Shown: positions 1 through 6,341, counted from the stretch's first letter. The stretch: DNA of 8,056 bases from Candidatus Woesearchaeota archaeon (GCA_016177315.1 JACOVN010000158.1:1-8056); one strand, 5' to 3'. The notes: generated by a model not told the origin, from the letters alone. Translations and numbers: made by a program.

Positions 1-1901
1 ATGGACTAGCAATAGATTGGGAAATCATCACCATCGAAGTATTGCCCATTCTCAATTTCCCACCAACCTTAATCTCGATTGGCGACAGAACGGCCTTTAT
101 AGGAAAAACTTTATCGATAGATGCAGACGCAACTGACCCAGAGAATGATCCATTGATTTATGGCCACAACGCAACCTTCGGGGACTCCTTTAATACAACC
201 AACGGCGTCTACAACTGGACTCCCAATGCCACTGGCCTCTTCATGGTCAATTTCAACGTCACTGATGGCAATGCCTCAGACAACGAAACCATCAGGATCA
301 ACGTAAAGAACCTCACCGAAGCTGGCGCGTTCCCGAGGATTGTCACGAACAATTCCCTGAATTCCACTCCATGGAGAGGAGAGCACTTTTTGGTGGAAAA
401 TTTCGAGAACTGGGCGCTCGGCCCGATTAACGCCACCAGCAATGGCTTTTGGAACACCTCCAGGAGCAATACTTCCTTCAAAGGCAACTGGACAGTTTCA
501 ACGGGATTGGACGAAAATGGAAATCCAACAATCGTTCTGAATCATACGACAGAAAGCCCCCCGGCGTTCATCCATTACTTGTTCGTGGAAGAGCCTTCCT
601 TAAAAGGCAGATTCCAGAACTTCACCTTTCAGGTAAAGGTGAGAATCCGAGAGGAAGATCCAGGCAATGATGATGCCGGGATAGCCTTCCGGTGGAATGA
701 CACCTCCAGGGCTTCGGGATATCGCCTCTACAAGAGCGGTGAGACATTTGGATTGTACTATGTAAGAAATAGCTCGATCAGTGAAGAGGATGGAGTTCTT
801 CTCAACAGCTCCTTTGACCTTGTTTTCCCGAATAATGTTGGATGGATACGGGTAATAGTCGATGGTGAAATGATCTATGTGTACAACTCCACTGATGGCA
901 TCGATTTTGGAAGTCCGGCCATCATCAGGAATATTAGCGGGGATGCGCCAGAGAATAGGAACTTCGCTGCAGGGAGCATTGGATTATTCGGGAATGAGAA
1001 TGTCACCTATGATGATATTATGGCCACGGAACACCTCCTCAACCAGACATTCCCCGATACCGATATTGGCTTAGCATTCCACAATGAAAATCTTACGGGC
1101 ACGTACCTCTATACTAATGGTAATGGTTTGAACCAAACCAATGTTACCTTCCGATGGTTCAACAATGGCATTTTGAATGTCACACAATTCAACAGCAACC
1201 TGAGCAACATCAACTCCACCATTGATTCCAGTAAAACAAGAAAAGATGATATCTGGCAGTTTGAGGTTGTATTCTGCGATACAGCGGGGAAGTGCAGAAC
1301 AGAGATCTCCCAGAAGGTGAAGATCATCAACATTGAGCCCATCATGGATCCGTTACAGAATATCACCATGTTTGTTAATACTCCCCTTACTATCGATGCC
1401 AATGCAACTGATGGGAATAATGATAAACTGACTTATAACCACAATGCCACCTTCGGAGATTCTTTCAATCCGGATACTGGCGTTTTTATCTGGACGCCTA
1501 ACACGACAGGGAACTACAGGATTAAATTTAATGTGACGGATACAGAAGATGTTGATGAAAAAATGATTACTATCAAAGTAGAGAAAATAGCCAACGAGAC
1601 AGAAGGCAGAAATGCGACAGAAATAGGCACAAATAGCTCTTTGCCAGAAACCAACAGAACCATTTTCACCGATCAGCAGGTCTACCTTAGGTATGAGGAT
1701 AACGACCAGAAAATAGGCACGTTCGATAAATTTGTGAATTCCACTTCTCAGCGATGGATGTTCAACTACAATTTCTCTAACAATCCTTTCACCAATATGA
1801 CTAACATCAGCAATATCCTTAATACATGGGAACGCGAGAATATGACAGAGGAAAACATTACTGCAGAGGTGAGCCTGTTCATTAATAGGACGAAGACGTG
1901 A
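1..1901 (+). CDS. Partial sequon-rich surface protein with Ig-like and LamG-like domains (5' end outside window)
   Basis: The frame is open to base 3 and reads through the first possible start (TTG at 42), so the true N-terminus lies left of the window. Counting residues from base 42, two related Ig-like (putative Ig/cadherin-type) repeats occupy about 7-90 and 432-517. A beta-rich segment at about 116-330 resembles a concanavalin/LamG-type fold, and about 335-430 looks like another beta-sandwich. I count about 45 N-X-S/T sequons in 619 residues, so the protein is very probably exported and heavily N-glycosylated. Only two cysteines are visible (FCDTAGKC). The C-terminal 100 residues are Asn/Thr-rich and end at TGA without a membrane anchor or sorting motif, so attachment to the cell is unclear. 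Adhesion or cell-surface structure is an inference; no catalytic motif is visible. The domain fold names come from sequence style, not from a search. Confidence 0.8.
   Translation, partial: GLAIDWEIITIEVLPILNFPPTLISIGDRTAFIGKTLSIDADATDPENDPLIYGHNATFGDSFNTTNGVYNWTPNATGLFMVNFNVTDGNASDNETIRINVKNLTEAGAFPRIVTNNSLNSTPWRGEHFLVENFENWALGPINATSNGFWNTSRSNTSFKGNWTVSTGLDENGNPTIVLNHTTESPPAFIHYLFVEEPSLKGRFQNFTFQVKVRIREEDPGNDDAGIAFRWNDTSRASGYRLYKSGETFGLYYVRNSSISEEDGVLLNSSFDLVFPNNVGWIRVIVDGEMIYVYNSTDGIDFGSPAIIRNISGDAPENRNFAAGSIGLFGNENVTYDDIMATEHLLNQTFPDTDIGLAFHNENLTGTYLYTNGNGLNQTNVTFRWFNNGILNVTQFNSNLSNINSTIDSSKTRKDDIWQFEVVFCDTAGKCRTEISQKVKIINIEPIMDPLQNITMFVNTPLTIDANATDGNNDKLTYNHNATFGDSFNPDTGVFIWTPNTTGNYRIKFNVTDTEDVDEKMITIKVEKIANETEGRNATEIGTNSSLPETNRTIFTDQQVYLRYEDNDQKIGTFDKFVNSTSQRWMFNYNFSNNPFTNMTNISNILNTWERENMTEENITAEVSLFINRTKT
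159..266 (+). repeat. Ig-like repeat core, copy 1
   Basis: This 36-residue core, from Tyr40 to Asp75 of the surface protein counted from base 42, is closely matched by bases 1434-1541. The two share 24 of 36 residues, including the run HNATFGDSFN, the WTPN turn and the terminal FNVTD. It is a domain duplication inside one gene and not a mobile repeat. Confidence 0.8.
1434..1541 (+). repeat. Ig-like repeat core, copy 2
   Basis: This is the second copy of the 36-residue Ig-like core (see 159-266). HNATFGDSFN, WTPN and FNVTD are kept, while intervening positions and many third codon positions differ. That indicates an old duplication under protein-level constraint. The two copies are separated by the LamG-like region. 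Confidence 0.8.
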
Positions 1902-1993
1902 AAATTTCAAACCATAGCTCTACTTATGGTGTTGGGCCACAAGGATTAGCGTTTATCCGTTCATTGCCGCCGCTATCAAAGCCAAGAGTAAGG

Positions 1994-2007
1994 AAATATT
2001 TATATAT
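1994..2007 (+). promoter_or_regulatory. TATA box for the DoxX-family gene
   Basis: The AT-rich run AAATATTTATATAT contains TTTATATA at 1999-2006. Its centre is about 25 bp before the ATG at 2028, the usual archaeal TATA-to-start-site distance, so transcription would begin at or next to the start codon (leaderless mRNA). The purine-rich AGGAAA just upstream could serve as a BRE. Confidence 0.65.
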
Positions 2008-2027
2008 TCTAAAAATAACCTCCCTTT

Positions 2028-2435
2028 ATGCTCCTCATCCCCCTCGAGGGCTGGTATGATATTGGATTGATTGCTCTGCGATTGGCAATTGGCATTATCT
2101 TCTTTTACCATGGCATGCAGAAACTGCGCAATGTACATGCTACTGCAGACGGTCTTCACTGGAGACCCTGGAGGGTCGTTTTTCTGGGATTGGCAGAGCT
2201 GTTTGTATCCATCACGAGCATTCTTGGCTTTCTGACAGAGATTGCTGGCATTGTCCTTGCCGTTATCATGCTCGGTGCATTGTACTACAAAATCGTGGTT
2301 TGGAAAATACCTTTTTCAGCACATGACAAGATTGGCTGGGAGTTTGATCTCCTCATTCTCGCTGCCGCTTTAGCCCTGCTATTGGTTGGAGCAGGCAATT
2401 TCTCCATCGATTCCTGGATGAAATGGTGGCCGTAA
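2028..2435 (+). CDS. DoxX-family membrane protein
   Basis: This 135-residue protein has four predicted membrane helices, at about 12-33, 50-68, 70-92 and 106-123. The first helix carries the family-like GIIFFYHGMQKL segment and a short positively charged loop follows; length and helix pattern fit the DoxX/DoxD family. Members include a thiosulfate:quinone oxidoreductase subunit of Acidianus and proteins linked to oxidative-stress handling, but most are uncharacterised. The exact substrate here cannot be read from sequence. The ATG at 2028 is chosen because a TATA box centred about 25 bp upstream implies a leaderless transcript and no Shine-Dalgarno is present. The gene appears to be its own unit, followed by a T-rich stretch and then the tRNA promoter. 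Confidence 0.8.
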   Translation: MLLIPLEGWYDIGLIALRLAIGIIFFYHGMQKLRNVHATADGLHWRPWRVVFLGLAELFVSITSILGFLTEIAGIVLAVIMLGALYYKIVVWKIPFSAHDKIGWEFDLLILAAALALLLVGAGNFSIDSWMKWWP

Positions 2436-2440
2436 GTCAA

Positions 2441-2449
2441 ATCTTTTTC
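2441..2449 (+). terminator. T-rich putative terminator after the DoxX-family gene
   Basis: ATCTTTTTC lies 5 bases after the stop codon of the DoxX-family gene and before the next TATA box. Short T-tracts on the non-template strand end transcription in archaea. No hairpin precedes it, so the call rests on composition and position alone. Confidence 0.4.
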
Positions 2450-2459
2450 TATCATAACC

Positions 2460-2468
2460 TTTATAAAT
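2460..2468 (+). promoter_or_regulatory. TATA box for the tRNA-Gly gene (and probably the deacetylase)
   Basis: TTTATAAAT is centred about 29 bp before the first tRNA base at 2493, which places transcription start a few bases upstream of the mature 5' end. No other TATA-like box lies between here and the deacetylase start, so this promoter probably drives both. Confidence 0.65.
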
Positions 2469-2492
2469 CAATTTCTAACTCAACGCTCTGTT

Positions 2493-2609
2493 GCGACGGT
2501 GGTCTAACGGCATGACTTCGGCCTTCCACACGCTAGCATCAAAGATTCCTGATTCTTTGACTAGCGTCAAAGACAGCCGGGTGTCCGGGTTCGAATCCCG
2601 GCCGTCGCA
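2493..2609 (+). tRNA. tRNA-Gly (anticodon UCC) with an intron
   Basis: The acceptor stem is GCGACGG (2493-2499) with CCGTCGC (2602-2608), followed by discriminator A2609. The D arm has GTC (2502-2504) pairing with GAC (2514-2516) and the G18G19 pair at 2509-2510. The anticodon stem is TCGGC (2518-2522) with GCCGG (2576-2580). The T arm is CCGGG (2585-2589), loop TTCGAAT, then CCCGG (2597-2601). After removal of a 46-nt insertion the anticodon loop reads CTTCCAA, giving UCC with U33 in place, and the mature tRNA is 71 nt before CCA addition. Discriminator A and the GCG acceptor start fit archaeal tRNA-Gly. CCA is not encoded. A tRNA-Glu reading (TTC) would lose U33 and is disfavoured. The deacetylase ATG begins after only 4 intervening bases. 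Confidence 0.92.
2529..2574 (+). other. Predicted 46-nt tRNA intron after position 37
   Basis: The insertion sits at the canonical archaeal 37/38 site and would be cut by the tRNA splicing endonuclease. ACGCTAG (2530-2536) pairs with CTAGCGT (2561-2567) and TCAAAG (2539-2544) pairs with CTTTGA (2555-2560), making a long hairpin with a CA bulge and a 10-nt loop. The flanking bulge-helix-bulge is relaxed: C2523-G2572, U2524-A2571 and U2525-A2570 pair, but the fourth pair is a C-A mismatch. Shifting both ends by one base is possible; this placement restores A37 and A38. Confidence 0.75.
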
Positions 2610-2613
2610 TTCC

Positions 2614-3267
2614 ATGGCTGGCAAGAAGGAAACCATCTTGATTTTCTGCTCTCACCCAGACGACGCTATCCTGGGCATGGGGGGCACGATTGCAAAATAT
2701 GCAAAGCAAGGAAAGCAGATTATCCATACTGTTTTCTCCTGCGACAGTAAGCATCAATGGCTGTTGAAGAAGATCTACAAGCCGGAGGACATTACGCAGG
2801 AATGCGTGAGGGCTTCCAAAGCATTGGGAATCTCAAAAACTATTTTCTTCGACATTAACGACATTGCCCTGAGCAAGGAAATTAAGAAACCATGGGTGCA
2901 TGAGAAAATGCTATCGTTGATCAAACGATACAAGCCAAAGCAAATCTATACCCATGTTACTGGAGAAATGCGCTTCAAGAATCACCGGAATGTGCACGAT
3001 GCTGTCCTGCAAGCAGTCCATACAGTGCAGTATACTGGCGATATTCTCCTCTTCCCGCTCTGGAGCTTAGATTTTCGGCAGAAACCTATGCCGAAGTTAG
3101 TAGTGGACATTTCTCAAACTATCGGACAGAAATTTTCTGTTCTGCAACACTTCCAGAGCCAGAAATCCTCTCTACTGCAATTAGCACCAGTCGTTTTCTG
3201 CAGAAATTGGAAATCAGCACTCGGGACTGGTTTCAAGTATGCGGAAGTATTTTACAAAGAACAGTGA
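2614..3267 (+). CDS. PIG-L/LmbE-family deacetylase
   Basis: This 217-residue protein fits the length of the PIG-L/LmbE fold, zinc-dependent enzymes that remove acetyl groups from N-acetylglucosamine-type sugars. Near the N-terminus is a beta-strand followed by the diagnostic HPDD (His14, Asp16, Asp17). The segment HRNVHDA (124-130) supplies His124 and His128, one of which completes the zinc site. The actual substrate is unknown; a sugar or glycolipid is likely by family. The frame is open back to 2491, but those codons are the tRNA gene, so the ATG at 2614 is the start. No Shine-Dalgarno is possible in the 4-base gap, so translation probably follows tRNA 3'-end cleavage on a nearly leaderless mRNA. 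Its stop lies 7 bp from that of the convergent transporter. Confidence 0.88.
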   Translation: MAGKKETILIFCSHPDDAILGMGGTIAKYAKQGKQIIHTVFSCDSKHQWLLKKIYKPEDITQECVRASKALGISKTIFFDINDIALSKEIKKPWVHEKMLSLIKRYKPKQIYTHVTGEMRFKNHRNVHDAVLQAVHTVQYTGDILLFPLWSLDFRQKPMPKLVVDISQTIGQKFSVLQHFQSQKSSLLQLAPVVFCRNWKSALGTGFKYAEVFYKEQ

Positions 3268-3274
3268 TCCTCTA

Positions 3275-4147
3275 TCAGTGCCTTATTCTGTGCCTTGCAG
3301 ACTTGACATGGAACTCTAAAATAAGGCCAGCAATCAACAGCATTACTCCACCAATGACCATGCTGAAATGCAATGTTTCGCCAAGCAGCCAGACAGCAAA
3401 GAAAATGGCCAATAAGGGGGTGGTGAGCATGATGATAAGGGAGGCCAAGTCTGCGGTGATGAATTCTAATCCATAATCCAGCAGGAGGTAGCTCAATCCA
3501 GTAGAAAGAATGCCTAAGCCTAATAATGCGGGGATATGTGCTTGCCAAGAGCCAAGGCCATAGAGGAAGGGGAACGGCAACAAAAATATGGCAGTAAAAA
3601 GCATAAACCAAAACGTGACTGCGAGAGAATGATGCTTCTCTTCTCTTCGCAAATAAACCAGGATTAAGCCAAAGACGATGGCATTCGATAAGGAGAGCAT
3701 ATTCCCCAGCATGTATTCATTCTGGAACGGATGGATGAAGGATAAACCAATAAAACCCAGAGCAGCAGCCATGATCATTTTCCTGGTAAAAGCCTCCTTG
3801 AGGAAGATGTAAGAAAACAGGAAGGTAAAGACAACATACATCGTATTGATAAGGTTGACGTTGGAGACTGGAGCATAGAGGAATGCCGCATTGATCAGGA
3901 CAAAATTCACTGCCATTAAGAAACCAATAATAGCATAATCTTTGAGATCCTTTCTGTTGGGATGAAAAATGGTTTTGTCCAAAAAGGGAACGGTAACGGC
4001 CAGGAAGAGAAGACCAATAAACACCCTAACAAAGGTCAGGCTCATGATAGGGATGTCTGTCCCAATCTTCTTGATGAAAATCCCTATCAAGCTGAAGCAA
4101 AAGCCGGCAATGAATACTGCAACTTGTCCTTTGATCCTGTTCAGCAT
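3275..4147 (-). CDS. EamA-family (DMT superfamily) transporter
   Basis: This 290-residue protein has ten predicted membrane helices, at about 9-26, 33-53, 70-89, 97-116, 122-139, 149-166, 175-193, 205-223, 232-254 and 262-279, forming two five-helix EamA repeats. The internal duplication shows in the matching helix-4/5 boundaries: LKEAFTRK near 116-123 and LLGETLHF near 254-261, each followed by a Gly-rich helix. The family exports or imports amino acids, nucleosides, sugars and other metabolites, and the substrate cannot be inferred here. The ATG at 4147 is 15 bases after the DHH gene stop and is preceded by GAGAGGG, a weak Shine-Dalgarno, so it is probably co-transcribed with the phosphoesterase. 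Its 3' end converges on the PIG-L gene with a 7-bp gap. Confidence 0.9.
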   Translation of the reverse strand: MLNRIKGQVAVFIAGFCFSLIGIFIKKIGTDIPIMSLTFVRVFIGLLFLAVTVPFLDKTIFHPNRKDLKDYAIIGFLMAVNFVLINAAFLYAPVSNVNLINTMYVVFTFLFSYIFLKEAFTRKMIMAAALGFIGLSFIHPFQNEYMLGNMLSLSNAIVFGLILVYLRREEKHHSLAVTFWFMLFTAIFLLPFPFLYGLGSWQAHIPALLGLGILSTGLSYLLLDYGLEFITADLASLIIMLTTPLLAIFFAVWLLGETLHFSMVIGGVMLLIAGLILEFHVKSARHRIRH

Positions 4148-4162
4148 GTTCCCTCTCTTTTT

Positions 4163-5200
4163 CTATTGTTTAGTCAAATCTCTCAGATTGGCAATGAATG
4201 GTTCAAAATCCTTCTCCTTCACCACTGCTCCACAAGCATATTCATGCCCTCCGCCATAGCTCTCTGGCAAACCTTCCAATGCTTTCTGAAGGATTTGATT
4301 TAACTTCATTTTGGAGGAGCGAAGGCTAATCTTTACTTCTCCCGATTTTACTCTGCCAACGATTATCAATTTCTCTGGATGCAGAAAGAGTAATTCATTG
4401 CTTAACTCTTTCGTAAAGCTCATTTTATCATCCGGATATTTGAAAATTAAGAAGGAATCTTTCGTTTTTGCCTGTTTTGCTTTCTGTAGCAATGTTGCAT
4501 AGAGCTTATTGATTTCCTGATATTTCTTATAAACAAATTTTCCTTGTGCGGTTTTCTGTTCTAAAATCTCGTAGGGATTTTGAATTCTCGTAAGAATATT
4601 GACGTACTTCTTGATCTCCGATGCTTTACCTTTGAGGATAAAGGCAAAAATTTTTACCAATTCTCCAAGCTTAGACTGGAACAACGCCTGCTCTGGTTTC
4701 TTGACTGTTTTTGGCAATAAGTCTGGATACTGTTTCTGGAACTCTGCAGTAAAGGAAGGCAGTTGCCAATCTCCCACTGCTCCCACCATGGCAATCCAGA
4801 GATCCTGTTGGACAACAAAATAGCAATTCACTGCTGTAGAAGGATTATCTTCCGGATCGTTCATTCTGGGATTGAAATATTTCACTTTGCTCCTCTTGCA
4901 CGGTGTATGGTGGTCGATCCAAATGACTGGCATGGAAACCTGATCGAGGAAAGATTGCTCGACCATAGGAATATCCACAATGAACACTTTGTCTGGTTGG
5001 TACTCCTCTACATTTCTCACAAATTTGTCATCCACTTTTGGCGTGGATTTGACTGGGATGCCTTTTCCTTCTCTCTTGTACCGGTAGAGCAACAGAAAGC
5101 TTGCCAAGCCATCCGGATCATCATCAAAGAAGAATAAGGGCTTATTGCAATAATCCAGCTCCTCCCTGATCTGCTGGAACTGCTCTTTGGTTAAGGCCAT
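4163..5200 (-). CDS. DHH/DHHA1-family phosphoesterase (RecJ/NrnA-like)
   Basis: This 345-residue protein has the DHH-family metal-binding motifs in order: DDDPDGLAS (26-34), Asp76 in VDIP, the name-giving DHH (96-98) and Asp144 in GAVGDW. The C-terminal DHHA1 domain carries GGGHEYACG, with GGGH at 316-319. Such proteins are Mn-dependent phosphodiesterases: RecJ-like exonucleases, nanoRNases or pAp phosphatases, or archaeal GINS-associated nucleases. At this length, with no OB-fold extension apparent, an NrnA-like or short RecJ-like enzyme is plausible, but the substrate is not fixed by sequence. The frame extends upstream to 5311, but I take the ATG at 5200 because a TATA box is centred about 25 bp before it and the extension overlaps the neighbouring gene. 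It heads a unit with the EamA transporter. Confidence 0.9.
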   Translation of the reverse strand: MALTKEQFQQIREELDYCNKPLFFFDDDPDGLASFLLLYRYKREGKGIPVKSTPKVDDKFVRNVEEYQPDKVFIVDIPMVEQSFLDQVSMPVIWIDHHTPCKRSKVKYFNPRMNDPEDNPSTAVNCYFVVQQDLWIAMVGAVGDWQLPSFTAEFQKQYPDLLPKTVKKPEQALFQSKLGELVKIFAFILKGKASEIKKYVNILTRIQNPYEILEQKTAQGKFVYKKYQEINKLYATLLQKAKQAKTKDSFLIFKYPDDKMSFTKELSNELLFLHPEKLIIVGRVKSGEVKISLRSSKMKLNQILQKALEGLPESYGGGHEYACGAVVKEKDFEPFIANLRDLTKQ

Positions 5201-5220
5201 GCAGGAATAAGAAAGAGAGG

Positions 5221-5230
5221 GATATTTAAG
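5221..5230 (-). promoter_or_regulatory. TATA box for the DHH phosphoesterase unit
   Basis: On the minus strand this reads CTTAAATATC, centred about 25 bp before the ATG at 5200, implying a leaderless start. The box overlaps the TAA stop (5226-5228) of the upstream hypothetical gene, so the promoter is embedded in the end of that gene. It is a weaker match than the other TATA boxes in the window. Confidence 0.5.
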
Positions 5231-5702
5231 GCTTTTGCTGCCCTGTAAACAGACGCGTGTTTGTATACTCAACAAGATATGTTGTATAAGAACTAGCGAC
5301 AGTTTTGGCAATACGCTCGCTAAAGGGTAATGCGCCTATACGATGTGAATAATACGCTAGCCTTAATCTGACTCCTCTGCTTACATATATCAAAGCTGAT
5401 ACATGTCCCTCTATTGTTTCTACTATTTTTGGCGTGTCAAACCATGCTCTCCGGACATCTCGCTCTTCTCTAATATGCGTAATTCCATTTTTCTCTTTAA
5501 ACTCTCTTATCCATGCTTGTAAACTACCCAAAACTGAATGATATACTGATCTAAAGAGCCACTCACAGTCACTTAGATAGGGGAATTCTTTATCAAGGAG
5601 ATCTTCTAACCATTTTGGATCAATCTCCGGATCTACTGTAATGCTAGGACCTAATGCTTGCCGCCTTGGAAACAATTTCCTCAAAATTCCTTCAATTGTC
5701 AT
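5226..5702 (-). CDS. Hypothetical protein encoded after the Rieske gene
   Basis: I do not recognise this 158-residue soluble protein. The N-terminus is basic (ILRKLFPRR), residues 30-60 are acidic and aromatic (WLEDLL, CEWLF), and 76-90 is highly charged (IREERDVRRAWF). Residues 99-120 form a hydrophobic-to-basic stretch (SALIYVSRGVRLRLAYY) and the tail is Thr/Tyr-rich. It has a single Cys (Cys46), no CxxC pair, no signal peptide and no clear membrane helix. The frame is open up to 5789, but the ATG at 5702, 8 bases after the Rieske stop, is preferred because the extension only overlaps that gene. The tight spacing suggests one transcript with the Rieske protein and perhaps a related function. 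No strong Shine-Dalgarno is visible. The coding status rests on frame length, sensible composition and operon position. Confidence 0.65.
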   Translation of the reverse strand: MTIEGILRKLFPRRQALGPSITVDPEIDPKWLEDLLDKEFPYLSDCEWLFRSVYHSVLGSLQAWIREFKEKNGITHIREERDVRRAWFDTPKIVETIEGHVSALIYVSRGVRLRLAYYSHRIGALPFSERIAKTVASSYTTYLVEYTNTRLFTGQQKP

Positions 5703-5710
5703 TTTTTTAT

Positions 5711-6016
5711 CTAATCTATTGCCACCAATACCTTTCCCTCTTCCACCTTGACTTTGTAGCTGGCAACCTTTGCTCCAGAAAGCTCGCAAATGCCAGTAGA
5801 AACATCATACTCCCATCCATGCCAGGGACAAGTTACTTTCTTTCCTTCTAAGAAGCCTTCTCCTAACGGTCCTCCCATGTGGAGGCAGGTATTGCTCATC
5901 GCATGGAAATTCCCATCCACATTGAAGAGAGCAACAGGAGTTCCTTTCACATTTACAACCTTTCCTTCTCCTGCTCTGATGTCAGCAACTTTAGCAACTT
6001 CCACGAAGTTTGGCAT
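5711..6016 (-). CDS. Rieske [2Fe-2S] ferredoxin-like protein
   Basis: This 101-residue single-domain protein binds a Rieske cluster through Cys44-x-His46 (in TCLHMGGPL) and Cys63-x2-His66 (in CPWHGW), with all four ligands present. It resembles the soluble Rieske ferredoxins and the NirD-like small subunits that carry electrons to an oxygenase or reductase. No oxygenase, nitrite reductase or cytochrome b gene is in the window, so the partner is unknown. The family normally begins close to the PNFVEVAKVADI segment, which favours the ATG at 6016, and GGGGTGGT (6021-6028) upstream is Shine-Dalgarno-like. An in-frame ATG at 6043 would add nine residues; it is only about 23 bp from the TATA centre, near or inside the transcription start. 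The frame reaches 6100, but that part overlaps the toxin gene. Confidence 0.9.
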   Translation of the reverse strand: MPNFVEVAKVADIRAGEGKVVNVKGTPVALFNVDGNFHAMSNTCLHMGGPLGEGFLEGKKVTCPWHGWEYDVSTGICELSGAKVASYKVKVEEGKVLVAID

Positions 6017-6061
6017 AGCGACCACCCCGATAAAATGATTCATGGAAATTAGGGGATGGGG

Positions 6062-6070
6062 TTTATATAG
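6062..6070 (-). promoter_or_regulatory. TATA box for the Rieske-hypothetical unit
   Basis: On the minus strand this reads CTATATAAA. The expected start site about 25 bp downstream is near 6041, giving either a leaderless message from the ATG at 6043 or a leader of about 25 nt for the ATG at 6016. It lies just after the toxin stop codon, so the Rieske unit does not depend on the toxin promoter. Confidence 0.65.
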
Positions 6071-6086
6071 TTTTTGGGAACAATAC

Positions 6087-6341
6087 TCATAATCTACCAT
6101 AAATATTCTTCCGGTGACCTAGTGTTACTATCATAATAATCAATTTTCCTCGTTGTATATCGAGAATGACTCTATAATCCCCGATACGCATGGAATAATA
6201 TGGTTCACCAACGAGTCGTTTTACATATACCTCCGGCCTTACCCGTATTCTGTTTAAACGTACAAGAATCCTTTCCTGTATTACCTTTTCTAACTTCTTG
6301 AGCTCCTTCAATGCAGTATCAGAGAAGACAATTTCATACAT
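6087..6341 (-). CDS. RelE/ParE-superfamily toxin
   Basis: This 84-residue basic protein has the RelE-fold layout: an N-terminal strand (YEIVFSDTA), two helices rich in Lys, Glu and Arg (10-33), then the beta-sheet with Arg52 and Arg57 in SMRIGDYRVIL and the C-terminal LGHRKNIY (74-81). The conserved basic and aromatic residues of ribosome-dependent RNase toxins (Arg52, Arg57, His76, Arg77, Lys78, Tyr81) are present, so it is probably active; mRNA cleavage is a family inference. ParE-type gyrase inhibition is less likely, given the HRK ending. Its ATG lies inside the antitoxin gene (8-bp overlap), which points to translational coupling. A weak AAGGAG (6352-6357) lies 10 bases upstream. Confidence 0.9.
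   Translation of the reverse strand: MYEIVFSDTALKELKKLEKVIQERILVRLNRIRVRPEVYVKRLVGEPYYSMRIGDYRVILDIQRGKLIIMIVTLGHRKNIYGRL

Noticed and set aside
42..44. TTG as the start codon of the surface protein
   Set aside because: The frame is open and protein-like (IDWEIITIEVL) upstream to the window edge, so the gene begins outside the window.
1353..1910. 185-residue open frame antisense to the surface protein
   Set aside because: It has no recognisable motif or promoter and lies opposite a clear coding sequence. It is an opposite-strand shadow.
1911..1930. Hairpin ACCATA/TATGGT after the surface protein gene as a terminator
   Set aside because: Only six pairs with an eight-base loop and no T-tract. 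It could be chance, and the rest of 1902-1993 shows nothing else.
2523..2529. Reading the anticodon as TTC (tRNA-Glu)
   Set aside because: This would put C at position 33 and disturb the five-pair anticodon stem. UCC keeps U33 and a seven-base loop.
2491..2613. N-terminal extension of the PIG-L protein from a TTG at 2491
   Set aside because: These codons are the tRNA-Gly gene and its intron. The deacetylase fold starts just after the ATG at 2614.
5201..5311. 37-residue N-terminal extension of the DHH protein
   Set aside because: It overlaps the end of the neighbouring gene and the TATA box, and a leaderless start at 5200 fits the promoter spacing and family length.
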